From: Blautia hominis
GTDB taxonomy: Bacteria > Bacillota > Clostridia > Lachnospirales > Lachnospiraceae
Reading direction: 5' to 3'
DNA: 64,000 nt
Assembly (NCBI GenBank): GCA_002270465.1
Contig: NQOF01000002.1
Location: forward strand, 310,001-374,000
In this document: piece after piece, positions 7,844 through 17,389 of the stretch
How the letters are laid out: every line of letters begins with the position of its first letter
How positions within the stretch are numbered: the first letter of the stretch is position 1
Notes under the pieces: model-generated
Seen by the model: the letters and a program-made list of their open reading frames with translations, nothing else
What the model was told of the DNA's origin: nothing
Database searches by the model: none
Made by a program: the position numbers and the translations under genes

Positions 7844-8531
7844 ATGGATTACTCACCGATATTAATATCAGTTAAGACCGCGGCACTTACTATCGTGATC
7901 GTTTTCTTCATCGGTTTGGCGGCAGCCAAGCTGGTGGCAGGGCTCAAAAACGAGAAGCTCAAGATGGTGCTGGATGGTATTTTCACCCTGCCTTTGGTCC
8001 TCCCGCCGACAGTGGCCGGATTCTTCCTCCTATATTTATTTGGGATCCGGCGCCCCATCGGTGCTTTTTTTGTGGAATATTTCGGAGTTAAGATCGCGTT
8101 TTCTTGGGGGGGCAACCGTGCTGGCGGCAGTGGTGATCTCCTTTCCGCTCATGTATCGTTCCGCAAGGGGCGCTCTGGAGCAGGTGGATGAAAACCTCAT
8201 ATTCGCAGCCAGGACCCTGGGTTTTTCCGAGTGGCGGATTTTCTGGAAAGTTATGTTTCCCGCCGCGCTGCCGGGTATTGCAGGGGGCGGCATCCTTGCA
8301 TTTGCCAGAGGACTGGGGGAGTTCGGGGCAACAGCCATGATCGCGGGCAATATTGCAGGCAAGACGCGGACCCTGCCTTTGGCGGTCTATTCCGCAGTGG
8401 CAGCAGGGGATATGGATACCGCATATAAATATGTCATGATCATTCTGCTGGTATCCTTCCTGGTGGTAGTCCTCATGAATTATTTTACGGCAAAAGAGAG
8501 AACATACGGAAAACGGGGGAAGAAGGCATGA
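7844..8531 (+). pseudogene. modB: modB, molybdate ABC permease, frameshifted at a G7 run
   Basis: Two overlapping frames together make one ModB of about 229 residues. The first starts with ATG at 7844 and runs through LDGIFTLPLVLPPTVAGFFLLYLFG. The second supplies LAAVVISFPLMYRSARGALEQ and the EAA-type loop AARTLGFSEWRIFWKVMFP. The break is at seven G at 8106-8112: with six G, AFSWG continues straight into GATVLAAVV. It ends 4 bases into modC. This may be a sequencing error, a real mutation, slippage decoding or phase variation. Everything else looks intact, so recent loss or an error is likeliest. Confidence 0.85.
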
Positions 8532-9601
8532 GTCTGCAGGTGGATATTAAAAAAAGATGGAAGGGATTTTCCCTGCAGGTCCGGTTTGAAACAGGGGAGG
8601 GACTTCTGGGTATCCTGGGAGCCTCCGGCTGCGGTAAGAGTATGACCCTGAAAAGTATAGCAGGTATTGTGACACCTGATGAGGGAAGGATCCTGTTAAA
8701 CGGCAGGACACTTTTTGACTCGGAAAAGAAAATAAATTTAAAGCCAAGAGACAGGAAAGTGGGATATCTCTTCCAGGATTATGCCCTCTTTCCCAATATG
8801 ACGGTCAGGCAGAACATAAGCTGTGCGGTCAGGGGAAAAGAGAAGGAGAAGCTGGCAGAGGAACAGATTCATAATTTCCGGTTAGAGGGGCTGGAGGAGC
8901 AGTACCCACACCAGCTTTCCGGCGGACAGAAGCAGAGGACTGCCCTGGCCCGGATGATGGCAAATGAACCGGAGGCCCTGCTTTTGGATGAACCGTTCTC
9001 CGCTCTCGATTACTATTTGAAAGAACAGCTCCAGGTACAGATGCTTGATTTTTTGAAAGGCTGCAAAAAGGATATGATCCTTGTCACACACAACAGGGAT
9101 GAGGTGTACCGCCTGTGCGGAAATCTGCTGATCATGGATGAGGGAGAAAAGATCAGCATGGGACCCACAAAGGAAATCTTTCGGTATCCGGGCTGTGTGG
9201 CTGCTGCCCGTCTCACCGGCTGCAAAAATTTCTCCAGGGCCAGAAAGCTGGATGACACCCATGTGGAGGCTCTGGACTGGGGGATCGTGTTGCGTGCAGG
9301 AAAAAAGGTGACGGACGCAGTCTGCTTTGTGGGAATCCGCGCACACTATTTTACCCCTTCCGATGACAGCAGCCGGGAAAATACGTTTCCCGCTGAATTG
9401 GTGGAGACCGTGGAATCTCCTTTTGAGATGAATGTGGTCATACGGAAGAAGGGAATGACAGGGAAGGAGAGGAGCGAACAGATCTGGTGGAAGATGGCAA
9501 AAGAGAACTGGGCAAAAATGCATGGAAACCTGCCGGAATTTCTCCATGTTTCTCCTGAGGATGTGCTTCTTCTCATAGATAAAACAGGAGGGGAGCTTTA
9601 A
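8528..9601 (+). CDS. modC: Molybdate ABC transporter ATP-binding protein ModC
   Basis: The product is 357 residues and overlaps modB by ATGA. Walker A GASGCGKS is at residues 31-38, the signature QLSGGQKQRTALARM and Walker B ALLLDEPFSALD follow, and the switch histidine is in ILVTHNRDE. The C-terminal third (about residues 235-357) is a poorly conserved TOBE-like region. It powers molybdate or tungstate import with ModA and ModB. A hairpin terminator follows, so modC is likely the last gene of the operon. Confidence 0.92.
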   Translation: MSLQVDIKKRWKGFSLQVRFETGEGLLGILGASGCGKSMTLKSIAGIVTPDEGRILLNGRTLFDSEKKINLKPRDRKVGYLFQDYALFPNMTVRQNISCAVRGKEKEKLAEEQIHNFRLEGLEEQYPHQLSGGQKQRTALARMMANEPEALLLDEPFSALDYYLKEQLQVQMLDFLKGCKKDMILVTHNRDEVYRLCGNLLIMDEGEKISMGPTKEIFRYPGCVAAARLTGCKNFSRARKLDDTHVEALDWGIVLRAGKKVTDAVCFVGIRAHYFTPSDDSSRENTFPAELVETVESPFEMNVVIRKKGMTGKERSEQIWWKMAKENWAKMHGNLPEFLHVSPEDVLLLIDKTGGEL

Positions 9602-9664
9602 AGATATTTGACAACAGACCGATTACGGCGTAAACTAAAAAAAACATTTATGCCGAATCCAAAC

Positions 9665-9702
9665 AAACCTGCGCGGCAGAATGTCCGGGCAGGTTTCTTT
9701 CT
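9665..9702 (+). terminator. Terminator after modC
   Basis: AAACCTGC (9665-9672) pairs with GCAGGTTT (9689-9696), followed by CTTTCT. The arms are short but convincing. The next gene starts 60 bases further on with its own ribosome binding site. Confidence 0.6.
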
Positions 9703-9761
9703 ATTTGGGCGTACAGGACCGGGCGGATCAAAGACCGCCTGACAGGACAGGAGAGGATTAT

Positions 9762-10256
9762 ATGGAACAGGATTTGAGAAGACAGGTATTAAATATTCTG
9801 GAAAAAAACAGCAGGCTTTCCGCCGCAGAGATCGCAGTCATGACAGGAACCGATGAGAAAAGCGTGGCAGATATGATCACCAAATTGGAAAAAGAGGGGA
9901 TCATCTGTGGATACCACACCCTGATCAACTGGGATAAGGAGAATGACGACTCTGTGACAGCCCTCATCGAGCTGAAGGTGACACCACAGGGAGGCGACGG
10001 ATACAACAAGATAGCAGAGCAGATTTATCAGTATCCCCAGGTGGAGACACTGTATCTCATGTCAGGGGCCTATGATTTTCTGGTGCTTTTAAGAGGGAAG
10101 AGTATCAAGGACATCTCTCTTTTTGTCTCCGAGAATCTGGCGTCCATAGAGGAGGTGCAGAGCACGGCCACTTATTTCACCCTCACCAAATATAAGGAGC
10201 AGGGAGTCAACCTTGCAAGGAAAAAGCAGGACGGAAGAATGGTGATCACTTTATGA
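9762..10256 (+). CDS. Lrp/AsnC family transcriptional regulator
   Basis: The product is 164 residues from the ATG at 9762, with AGGAGAGG upstream. The N-terminal helix-turn-helix (about residues 4-50) includes LSAAEIAVMTGTDEKSVADMI and EKEGIICGY. The C-terminal RAM/AsnC domain (about 65-140) includes VETLYLMSGAYDFLVLLRG. These proteins sense amino acids. It overlaps the aminotransferase start by 4 bases; this Lrp-aminotransferase pair is common in Clostridia and suggests the regulator senses a substrate or product of its partner. Confidence 0.9.
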   Translation: MEQDLRRQVLNILEKNSRLSAAEIAVMTGTDEKSVADMITKLEKEGIICGYHTLINWDKENDDSVTALIELKVTPQGGDGYNKIAEQIYQYPQVETLYLMSGAYDFLVLLRGKSIKDISLFVSENLASIEEVQSTATYFTLTKYKEQGVNLARKKQDGRMVITL

Positions 10257-11422
10257 GAGAATTTGTCACAGAGAAAGTAAAAGAGATTAAGCCGTCCGGG
10301 ATCCGGAAGTTTTTCGATATTGTCAGCGAAATGCCGGATGCCATCTCCCTGGGTGTGGGAGAACCGGATTTTGATACACCCTGGCATATCCGTGAGGAGG
10401 GAATCCGTTCCCTGAAAGCCGGAAGGACTTTTTATACGTCCAATGCAGGCCTCATGCCCCTCAGACAGGAGATCAGCAGGTACATAGAGGACAGGCTGGG
10501 GCTTTTCTATGACCCGGCATCAGAGGTCATGGTGACAGTGGGCGGAAGTGAGGCCATTGACATTGCATTTCGGACAGTTCTGGAACCGGGGGATGAGGTG
10601 ATCATCCCGGAACCGGCATTTGTCTCCTACGTGCCCTGTGTGCAGTTAGCGGGGGGCGTGCCGGTGACCATTCCCCTGAAAGCTGAGAATGCGTTCCGCC
10701 TGAAGCCGGAGGAGCTGGAGGCTGCCGTCACACCTAAGACAAAGGTGCTGCTTTTATCATATCCAAACAATCCAACCGGTGCCATCATGGAAAAAGAAGA
10801 CCTGGAGGCACTTCTTGACATCATAGAAAAGCATGACCTTCTGGTGATCTCCGATGAGATTTACAGTGAGCTGACTTATAATTCCCAGCATGTGAGTATT
10901 GCTTCCCTTCCGGGAATGCAGAAGCGCTGTGTGGTGATCAATGGATTTTCAAAATCCTATGCCATGACAGGATGGCGTCTGGGTTATGCGCTGGCTCCCG
11001 CGCAGATCATGGAACAGATGGTGAAGCTCCACCAGTTTGCCATCATGTCATCCCCCACCACAAGCCAGTATGCTGCCGTAAGCGCGCTGAAAAACGGCAA
11101 TTCCGACGTGATGGAAATGCGTCTGGCCTATGACCAGAGAAGGCGTTTTCTGCTCCACGAGATGGAGAGGCTGGAAATCCCCTGTTTTGAACCGAGAGGC
11201 GCTTTTTACATATTCCCGGATATTACGGAATCCGGTATGAGCTCCGAGGAATTTGCCACAGAGCTTCTGAAAGAAGAGAAGGTTGCCGTGGTGCCGGGCA
11301 GCGCTTTCGGGGACTGCGGTGAGGGCTTTATCAGGATATCCTACGCCTATTCCATTGAAGAACTGAAGGCCGCTCTGGCCCGGATCGAGGCGTTTATGAA
11401 AAAAATACGTCAAAAAAAGTAG
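10253..11422 (+). CDS. Class I/II pyridoxal-phosphate aminotransferase
   Basis: The product is 389 residues. It carries the fold-type I features: GVGEPDFDTP near the N-terminus, SYPNNPTGA, ISDEIYSELTY, the PLP lysine in NGFSKSYAMTGWRLGYA (around residue 230) and a C-terminal arginine in FIRISYA. It probably moves an amino group between an amino acid such as aspartate, alanine or an aromatic acid and a 2-oxo acid. It is translationally coupled to the Lrp regulator upstream, with aspartate kinase next downstream. Exact substrate is not deducible. Confidence 0.9.
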   Translation: MREFVTEKVKEIKPSGIRKFFDIVSEMPDAISLGVGEPDFDTPWHIREEGIRSLKAGRTFYTSNAGLMPLRQEISRYIEDRLGLFYDPASEVMVTVGGSEAIDIAFRTVLEPGDEVIIPEPAFVSYVPCVQLAGGVPVTIPLKAENAFRLKPEELEAAVTPKTKVLLLSYPNNPTGAIMEKEDLEALLDIIEKHDLLVISDEIYSELTYNSQHVSIASLPGMQKRCVVINGFSKSYAMTGWRLGYALAPAQIMEQMVKLHQFAIMSSPTTSQYAAVSALKNGNSDVMEMRLAYDQRRRFLLHEMERLEIPCFEPRGAFYIFPDITESGMSSEEFATELLKEEKVAVVPGSAFGDCGEGFIRISYAYSIEELKAALARIEAFMKKIRQKK

Positions 11423-11611
11423 AAAATACTGGACAATTGGCAGTTCAGATTATATTATAAGTTTTATACTTTAACTTAGAAAAGAATGTCACTGTTTCGC
11501 AGGGTATTACCCGCAGAAATGGGATAAAGCAGCCACAGCGCTGTAAGTCATTCTGTGCCAATATAGAAAATCAGAATGCGGATGGAAAGATACGAGGAGG
11601 ATATGAAAGCA

Positions 11612-12934
11612 ATGAGAAAAGTAGTAAAATTCGGCGGCAGCTCCCTTGCCAGCGCAGAACAGTTCCGGAAGGTAGGCAGTATCATCAAAGCAGATGAGAG
11701 CAGAAGATATGTGGTGCCCTCTGCACCGGGAAAGCGTTTTTCAGCAGACACGAAAGTCACCGATTTATTATACCAGTGTTACCGGGCAGCCAAAGAAGGC
11801 GGAGCAGAGTTTGGTGCGCTTCTTTCGGAGATCAAGAGCCGTTATCAGGAAATCATTGACGGCCTTGAACTCTCTATCTCCCTGGAAGAGGATTTTAAGG
11901 TGATCGAGGAGAATTTTAAAAACCAGATCGGGGAGGAGTATGCAGCTTCCCGCGGGGAATTCTTAAACAGTAAGGTCATGGCAGATTACCTGGGCTTTGA
12001 GTTTGTGGATGCTGCCCGTATTATCCGTTTTGACGGGGAAGGACAGTTTGATGCGGAGATGACCAACCGTTTGACCAGGGAATATCTGAAAAATATGGAG
12101 TATGTGGTAGTGCCGGGCTTTTACGGCGCCATGGAGGACGGCACAGTCAAGACCTTCTCAAGGGGCGGTTCCGACATTACAGGGTCCATTGTCTCCGGTG
12201 CTCTGGATGTGGACTTATATGAGAACTGGACAGACGTGTCAGGATTTTTAGTGACAGACCCCAGGATCATCAAGAATCCGGAAGTCATTGACACCATCAC
12301 ATACCGCGAGCTGCGGGAGCTGTCCTATATGGGCGCCACCGTGCTTCATGAGGAGGCTATCTTCCCGGTAAGAAAAGCGGGAATCCCCATCAATATCCGC
12401 AACACCAACGCTCCGGATGACGCGGGAACCATGATCGTGGAGGACACCTGCAAGAAGCCGGCGTACACCATCACCGGTATTGCGGGCAAAAAAGGGTTCT
12501 GTTCTCTGTTTATTGAAAAATCCCTGATGAATTCCGAGATCGGTTTCGGCAGAAAAGTGCTGCAGGTGTTGGAAGAGCAGGGAATCTCCTTTGAGCATGT
12601 ACCCTCCGGTATTGACACCATGACGGTATTTATCCATCAGGATGAGTTCGCGGAGAAAGAGCAGCAGGTGATCGCAGGCATTCACCGTATGGTCAACCCG
12701 GATTATATGGAGCTGGAATCCGATCTGGCGCTGATCGCAGTGGTAGGCCGCGGTATGCGCTCCAACAGAGGAACCGCAGCCAGGATTTTTGCGGCACTGG
12801 CACATGCCAACATCAATGTTAAAATGATCGACCAGGGTTCCAGTGAGCTGAATGTGATCATCGGCGTAAAGAATGAAGATTTTGAAGGGGCTGTGAAAGC
12901 GATCTATGACATTTTCGTGACAACACAGCTTTAA
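11612..12934 (+). CDS. Aspartate kinase
   Basis: The product is about 440 residues from the ATG at 11612. The upstream in-frame ATG at 11603 is only 2 bases after AGGAGG (11595-11600), so 11612 is preferred, though 11603 is often annotated in relatives. The signature KFGGSSLAS opens the kinase domain; FSRGGSDITGSIVSGAL marks the catalytic region, and two ACT domains close the protein (IAGKKGFCSLFI and LALIAVVGRGM). It phosphorylates aspartate in the first step to lysine, threonine and methionine, usually under feedback control through ACT. It is the monofunctional type. Confidence 0.93.
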   Translation: MRKVVKFGGSSLASAEQFRKVGSIIKADESRRYVVPSAPGKRFSADTKVTDLLYQCYRAAKEGGAEFGALLSEIKSRYQEIIDGLELSISLEEDFKVIEENFKNQIGEEYAASRGEFLNSKVMADYLGFEFVDAARIIRFDGEGQFDAEMTNRLTREYLKNMEYVVVPGFYGAMEDGTVKTFSRGGSDITGSIVSGALDVDLYENWTDVSGFLVTDPRIIKNPEVIDTITYRELRELSYMGATVLHEEAIFPVRKAGIPINIRNTNAPDDAGTMIVEDTCKKPAYTITGIAGKKGFCSLFIEKSLMNSEIGFGRKVLQVLEEQGISFEHVPSGIDTMTVFIHQDEFAEKEQQVIAGIHRMVNPDYMELESDLALIAVVGRGMRSNRGTAARIFAALAHANINVKMIDQGSSELNVIIGVKNEDFEGAVKAIYDIFVTTQL

Positions 12935-12972
12935 GAAATGCGATTAGGCAGCAGACAGCAGGAGGAAGCAAA

Positions 12973-13443
12973 TTGAACAGATATATGAATATGAAAAATA
13001 TGAGCAGGAAAAACGGAACTCTGAAATGGGTTGGCCTGGTGGAGCTGATCATGGGCGCTCTGAACCTTTCAAACGGCTTGTTATCCATGTATGTCCTGTT
13101 CTCACAGGGACAGAAAGTGCTGGATGAAATACAGAAGACCAATAATATCACAGTATCCATGCAGGAGATGACCATCTCCGTTGTGGTGACCGTTGTGCTG
13201 GGCGCCGCCATGCTGGGAGCAGGTCTGGTCGCCATGATGTTCAATGGCATCAAAGGGAAAGAAAAGCTGCCGTTTATCATGGGTGTTATCCTTCTCGTAT
13301 GTATCCTGGCATCCAATATCATCAATATTGTCATGCTGAGAAGTTCCTTTAGCCTCTCTTTCATTTTATGGGTAGTCATCCACGGACTGTATCTGTACGG
13401 TGCTTACCGCAACAAGCAGAATATAGAAGCTGAGAACCAGTAG
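12973..13443 (+). CDS. Predicted four-helix membrane protein, function unknown
   Basis: The product is 156 residues. The start is TTG at 12973, chosen because GGAGGA lies at 12961-12966 at ideal distance; in-frame ATGs at residues 5, 7 and 10 are alternatives. Four hydrophobic segments (about residues 19-42, 68-90, 99-118 and 126-144) are separated by short polar loops. I do not recognise the family. It sits between aspartate kinase and a thioesterase with short gaps. Confidence 0.7.
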   Translation: MNRYMNMKNMSRKNGTLKWVGLVELIMGALNLSNGLLSMYVLFSQGQKVLDEIQKTNNITVSMQEMTISVVVTVVLGAAMLGAGLVAMMFNGIKGKEKLPFIMGVILLVCILASNIINIVMLRSSFSLSFILWVVIHGLYLYGAYRNKQNIEAENQ

Positions 13444-13457
13444 GCAGCGTGAAGAGT

Positions 13458-13868
13458 ATGGAAATTTACAGACATAAGACCCAGTATTATGAGACGGACC
13501 AGATGGGCATTGTGCATCATTCCAACTATATCCGTTGGTTTGAAGAAGCCAGGACAGATTTCCTTGAGAAACTGGGGATGGGATATGACAGGATGGAGGC
13601 AGAGGGGATCATAAGCCCTGTGCTTTCTGTATCCTGCGAGTACAAGACGATGACTTATTTTGGGGAGACAGTGGAGATCGCCATTGCACTGACAAAGTAC
13701 AACGGCATCAGGCTGGAGCTGGAATACACGGTCAGCAATGGGGATACCGGAGAAGTCCGGGCCGTGGGCACTTCAAAACACTGTTTTCTGGACAGAGACG
13801 GCAGAATCCTTTCCCTGAAGCGGAGCAGCCCCGGGTATCACAGGTTGCTGGAAGAATATAAAAAATAA
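13458..13868 (+). CDS. YbgC/FadM-type acyl-CoA thioesterase (hotdog fold)
   Basis: The product is 136 residues from the ATG at 13458; a GTG at 13449 is the alternative and neither has a strong ribosome binding site. The motif YYETDQMGIVHHSNYIRWFEEAR contains the catalytic aspartate and histidine of the 4-hydroxybenzoyl-CoA thioesterase family. It probably hydrolyses short-chain or aromatic acyl-CoA in the cytoplasm. It lies just before a terminator. Confidence 0.88.
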   Translation: MEIYRHKTQYYETDQMGIVHHSNYIRWFEEARTDFLEKLGMGYDRMEAEGIISPVLSVSCEYKTMTYFGETVEIAIALTKYNGIRLELEYTVSNGDTGEVRAVGTSKHCFLDRDGRILSLKRSSPGYHRLLEEYKK

Positions 13869-13871
13869 TAT

Positions 13872-13943
13872 AAATTTCCGGTTTCTATTGACAGGAGGCC
13901 GGAAATTTTTTATACTGTAAGTGTACTAAGACACATAGTACAC
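13872..13943 (+). promoter_or_regulatory. Overlapping terminator, promoter and YtrA-type operator
   Basis: AAATTTCCGG (13872-13881) pairs with CCGGAAATTT (13899-13908) and is followed by Ts, a terminator for the thioesterase. Inside the same bases sit TTGACA (13888-13893) and TATACT (13911-13916), 17 apart, which drive the next operon. Directly downstream, GTGTACT (13921-13927) and AGTACAC (13937-13943) form a 7-bp inverted repeat with 9 bases between, a good candidate site for the GntR/YtrA regulator. Confidence 0.75.
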
Positions 13944-13986
13944 TAGATACACACAAATCAGAACCGTGAAGAAAAGAGGAAACTCT

Positions 13987-14361
13987 ATGATTGTGATTGA
14001 TTACCAGAACCGAAAACCCATTTACGAACAAATTGTGGAGCGCTTTCAGATGTTGATCGTAAGAGGCGTGCTGGAAGCTGACTCACAGATGCCTTCTGTA
14101 CGTTCTCTGGCGACAGAGCTGTCCATCAACCCCAATACCATTCAGAAAGCCTATACGATTCTGGAACAGCAGGGGTATATTTATCCCATAAAAGGCAGGG
14201 GGAATTTTGTGTCCGGCAGCAGAAATCTGGTGGAGCAAAAGAAAGAGAACTTTTTTCAGAAGCTGCGGATCGTGATCAAAGAAGGGATTGAACTGGGCGT
14301 TACAAAAGAGGAGTGTGTGAGCCGGACTGCGGCGCTGTACGAGGAGGTTAACCATGATTAA
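13987..14361 (+). CDS. GntR family regulator, YtrA subfamily
   Basis: The product is 124 residues from the ATG at 13987, with AGAGG upstream; the GTG at 13966 lacks a site. The winged helix-turn-helix (about residues 8-75) contains KPIYEQIVERFQ, MPSVRSLATELSINPNTIQKAY and IYPIKGRGNFV. There is only a short C-terminal helix region, as in YtrA proteins, which control adjacent ABC exporters. It overlaps the ATPase gene by 8 bases and probably represses its own operon through the palindrome at 13921. Confidence 0.9.
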   Translation: MIVIDYQNRKPIYEQIVERFQMLIVRGVLEADSQMPSVRSLATELSINPNTIQKAYTILEQQGYIYPIKGRGNFVSGSRNLVEQKKENFFQKLRIVIKEGIELGVTKEECVSRTAALYEEVNHD

Positions 14362-15256
14362 AACGGAACATCTGTCTAAGGCCTTCGGGGAGATTAAGGC
14401 TGTAGACAATATCGGCATTGAGATAACGGATAACAGCATATTTGGGCTGGCAGGGACCAACGGTGCGGGAAAGAGCACTTTTCTGCGTCTTTTATCCGGT
14501 GTTCTGAAACCGGATCAGGGGAGTATTCTGATAGATGAAAAGTCTGTCTATGAGCAGGAAGAGATAAAGAGAGAGATTTTCTTTCTGCCGGACAGTGCTT
14601 ATTTTATTCCAAATGCAACAGGGAGATCCATGGCTGATTGGTACAGTACCTATTATCCGAAGTTTGACAAAAAGCGGTTTGATGAGCTTTCAAAAAGACT
14701 GGATCTGGATACCAAAAGGAAGATACATACGCTCTCCAAAGGAATGAAGCGCCAGGTTTCCATGCTGCTGGGAATTTGCGCAGGCACGAAATATCTCTTC
14801 TGCGATGAGACCCTTGACGGTTTGGACCCGGTAATGCGGCAAGCTGCCAAGAGCATACTGGCCTATGAAGTCACAGAGAGGGAATTTACCCCTGTGATCG
14901 CCTCCCATAATTTAAGGGAACTGGAGGATATCTGTGATCATGTGGGACTTCTCCACAAAGGGGGCGTTCTCTTGTCAAGGGAAGTGGAGGATATGAAGCT
15001 CCATATCCATAAGATCCAGTGTGTGATCCAGAATCCGGTGCTGGAGGAAGAACTGCTTCGGGAACTGGATGTGGTCCAGCATGAGAAGCGGCTCTCTTTG
15101 ATGACCCTGGTCGTCCGGGGGGAGAAGGACAAGATCATGGAGATCGTGGAGAGCAAGTTCCCGGTATTTGCGGAGATGATTCCGCTGACCCTGGAAGAAA
15201 TCTTTATCAGTGAAACGGAGGTAGCGGGATATGACATCAAAGATCTCTTTTACTAA
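14354..15256 (+). CDS. ABC transporter ATP-binding protein
   Basis: The product is 300 residues. Walker A is GTNGAGKS around residues 35-42, the signature is the variant LSKGMKRQVSML, and Walker B with its glutamate is replaced by YLFCDETLDGLDP. The signature lacks the usual SGGQ, as is common in YtrB-like ATPases. It overlaps the permease gene by 26 bases and should form an exporter or stress transporter with it. Cargo is unknown, possibly an antimicrobial peptide or cell-envelope compound. Confidence 0.9.
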   Translation: MIKTEHLSKAFGEIKAVDNIGIEITDNSIFGLAGTNGAGKSTFLRLLSGVLKPDQGSILIDEKSVYEQEEIKREIFFLPDSAYFIPNATGRSMADWYSTYYPKFDKKRFDELSKRLDLDTKRKIHTLSKGMKRQVSMLLGICAGTKYLFCDETLDGLDPVMRQAAKSILAYEVTEREFTPVIASHNLRELEDICDHVGLLHKGGVLLSREVEDMKLHIHKIQCVIQNPVLEEELLRELDVVQHEKRLSLMTLVVRGEKDKIMEIVESKFPVFAEMIPLTLEEIFISETEVAGYDIKDLFY

Positions 15257-17363
15257 AATGGTGATGCAGAATGTGAAAGAAAGAGGCGCGTGGTTCCTTG
15301 TCTCATTTTTGGCGATGCTGATGGCACTTCCGGTTCAGACTATGATGCGGCTGGATAGTGTGGCTGCATACGGATTGAAACCCAAGGAGCAGGCAGCGCA
15401 GTCCGCGGAAGTATTTTGGAATACCACAGGTTATGATAATGTGGCTCTTATACTTTTAGTGGTCATCGCAGGTTTTTGTCTGGGGATGACAGGGTATATG
15501 TATCTGTACTCCAGAGAGAAGACGGATTTTTATCACAGTCTTCCCATGAAAAGGGAGCGCATGTATTTTGTGTCCTACCTGGGCGGCGTATTGATCTTTG
15601 CGGTCCCTTATCTACTGAATCTGCTGCTGGCACTACTGGCCGGTGCTGTGAAGGGCACATTCCCCGCACATACGGTTTCACTGGCCTTGGGCGCATTTTT
15701 GACACATATGGTATATTTCCTTATCTTTTATCATGTGGGGATACTGTCTGTGATGCTGACAGGGAATCTGTTTACGGGAGCCATGGCATATGCTGCGTTT
15801 CTGAGCTATGGATTTATTATAAAAGAAGTCTTTATCAGTATGGCGGGGCGCTTTTTCCAGGCCGCAACGCCCTACACGTTAAGCGGCGGCAGTTACAATT
15901 TTCTGCGGTTTACCTTCCATGCGGGAGGATGGACCCTTTCGCCATTATATAGCTATATGGATATCATACGTGAAGCGATAAATTATGATACAAGAAAAAC
16001 ACCGTGGCTTTTGGCCGCTGCAGGCCTGCTGGCAGCAGTTCTGCTTCTGGCACTCTGCCTTTTGGTATATCATCTGCGGCCTACGGAGAGTTATCACAAG
16101 GCAATCGCGTTTAAAAGACTGGAACCGATCATTAAAATTGCGGTCGTATTTCCTTTTTCCGTTTTGATCGCGCTTAATATCAGCCAGGGAATCGGTCAGC
16201 ACGTATTTGTATGGTTTGTAATGGTTCTGGTATTCTCGGCCTGGGTCATCTCAACCGCCATGGATTTTCTGTACCGGATGGATATCAGAGAAAGCCTGCG
16301 TCCCCGCATCTCTACAGGTGTGGTGCTGGTCATGCTGGCTGCGATGACGGTCATCTACCGTTTTGATGTGTTTCAAGTGGATACTTATCTTCCGAAAGAA
16401 AATAAGATAGAAAGTATGTCCGTCTATATTAACAGCATGAACGGCCTGTACAGCTATCCGTATAATTCCGTTTATTATCAGGGTGACAGTGAGATAAAAG
16501 CCTATCTTAAAAATGCCAAATATGAAGAATTTGACAGTATTTATGACCTGGCTGCCATGGGAGTGGAAGCCCAGAAAGAAAATGATGGTTTCCCAAAACT
16601 GAAAGACGGAGAAGATCTGTTGTGCTTTTATGTGAAATATCACCTGAAATCAGGCCGGGATGTGTACCGGTACTATGAAGTGAAGCAGGATGACGCCGCG
16701 CTTAAGCTGATGGGAAATATTTACGACAGCTGGGAATATAAACAGCAGACCCTTCCTGTGGAATTTATTGATGGGGAGAAGATAACAGAGATTTCCTTAA
16801 ATGATATTTTCTCTGCCAACAGACAGGTCACAACCTCGGAGACTGCAATGCAGAATATTTTCAAGACCTACAAAAGCGAGTGGGAGAGCCTGGGATTTCA
16901 GGAGAGCCTGGATCAGCAGGTGGTAGGCTTTTTAAACATTGACTGTATCAGCGTTCAACAGGGCAGTGGATTTGAAAATGGTACTGCATCCTTAGATATT
17001 ACCCAGACATTGTCCCTGCCCCTGTATGAGGGATTCCGGGGTACCAGAAAACTGCTGGAAGAGGCGGGATGCCATGTCTATACAAAAGAGGATGTGGATA
17101 AGATGGAGAAGATCGTTGTGGTTTCCAGTGATAATAACGGAAACACAGAAGAATTTACATTTTCGGATAAAGAGGATAGGATGGAGATCCTGGCAAAGTC
17201 TGTTTTTGACCAGTACAGCAATCCTGCAAAAGATATCTATCCGGATTATTCAAAGAGTCTGCGCATCTACTGGAAGGATGGGGCAGGTGAGACAAAAGAA
17301 GGGGTTTACCTGAGCAATGACCTGCCGTCCTGTGTGAAAAAGGTGCTGAAAACAGAAAACTGA
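15231..17363 (+). CDS. Large ABC-transporter permease-like membrane protein
   Basis: The product is 710 residues. The first half has about eight hydrophobic segments (around residues 20-40, 62-88, 105-130, 137-162, 165-190, 255-280, 300-322 and 360-380). The second half (about 385-710) is hydrophilic and probably extracellular. It is the likely membrane partner of the ATPase, supported by the 26-base overlap and the YtrA-type regulator. It resembles the ABC-2-like permeases seen in such GntR operons, but I cannot name the family with certainty. Confidence 0.8.
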   Translation: MTSKISFTKMVMQNVKERGAWFLVSFLAMLMALPVQTMMRLDSVAAYGLKPKEQAAQSAEVFWNTTGYDNVALILLVVIAGFCLGMTGYMYLYSREKTDFYHSLPMKRERMYFVSYLGGVLIFAVPYLLNLLLALLAGAVKGTFPAHTVSLALGAFLTHMVYFLIFYHVGILSVMLTGNLFTGAMAYAAFLSYGFIIKEVFISMAGRFFQAATPYTLSGGSYNFLRFTFHAGGWTLSPLYSYMDIIREAINYDTRKTPWLLAAAGLLAAVLLLALCLLVYHLRPTESYHKAIAFKRLEPIIKIAVVFPFSVLIALNISQGIGQHVFVWFVMVLVFSAWVISTAMDFLYRMDIRESLRPRISTGVVLVMLAAMTVIYRFDVFQVDTYLPKENKIESMSVYINSMNGLYSYPYNSVYYQGDSEIKAYLKNAKYEEFDSIYDLAAMGVEAQKENDGFPKLKDGEDLLCFYVKYHLKSGRDVYRYYEVKQDDAALKLMGNIYDSWEYKQQTLPVEFIDGEKITEISLNDIFSANRQVTTSETAMQNIFKTYKSEWESLGFQESLDQQVVGFLNIDCISVQQGSGFENGTASLDITQTLSLPLYEGFRGTRKLLEEAGCHVYTKEDVDKMEKIVVVSSDNNGNTEEFTFSDKEDRMEILAKSVFDQYSNPAKDIYPDYSKSLRIYWKDGAGETKEGVYLSNDLPSCVKKVLKTEN

Positions 17364-17389
17364 CGAACCGTCTGACAGATAGAAATACA

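Noticed and set aside
11423-11611. Lysine riboswitch upstream of aspartate kinase
   Set aside because: The gap is under 190 bases, lacks the conserved lysine-riboswitch helices and has no terminator hairpin before the start.
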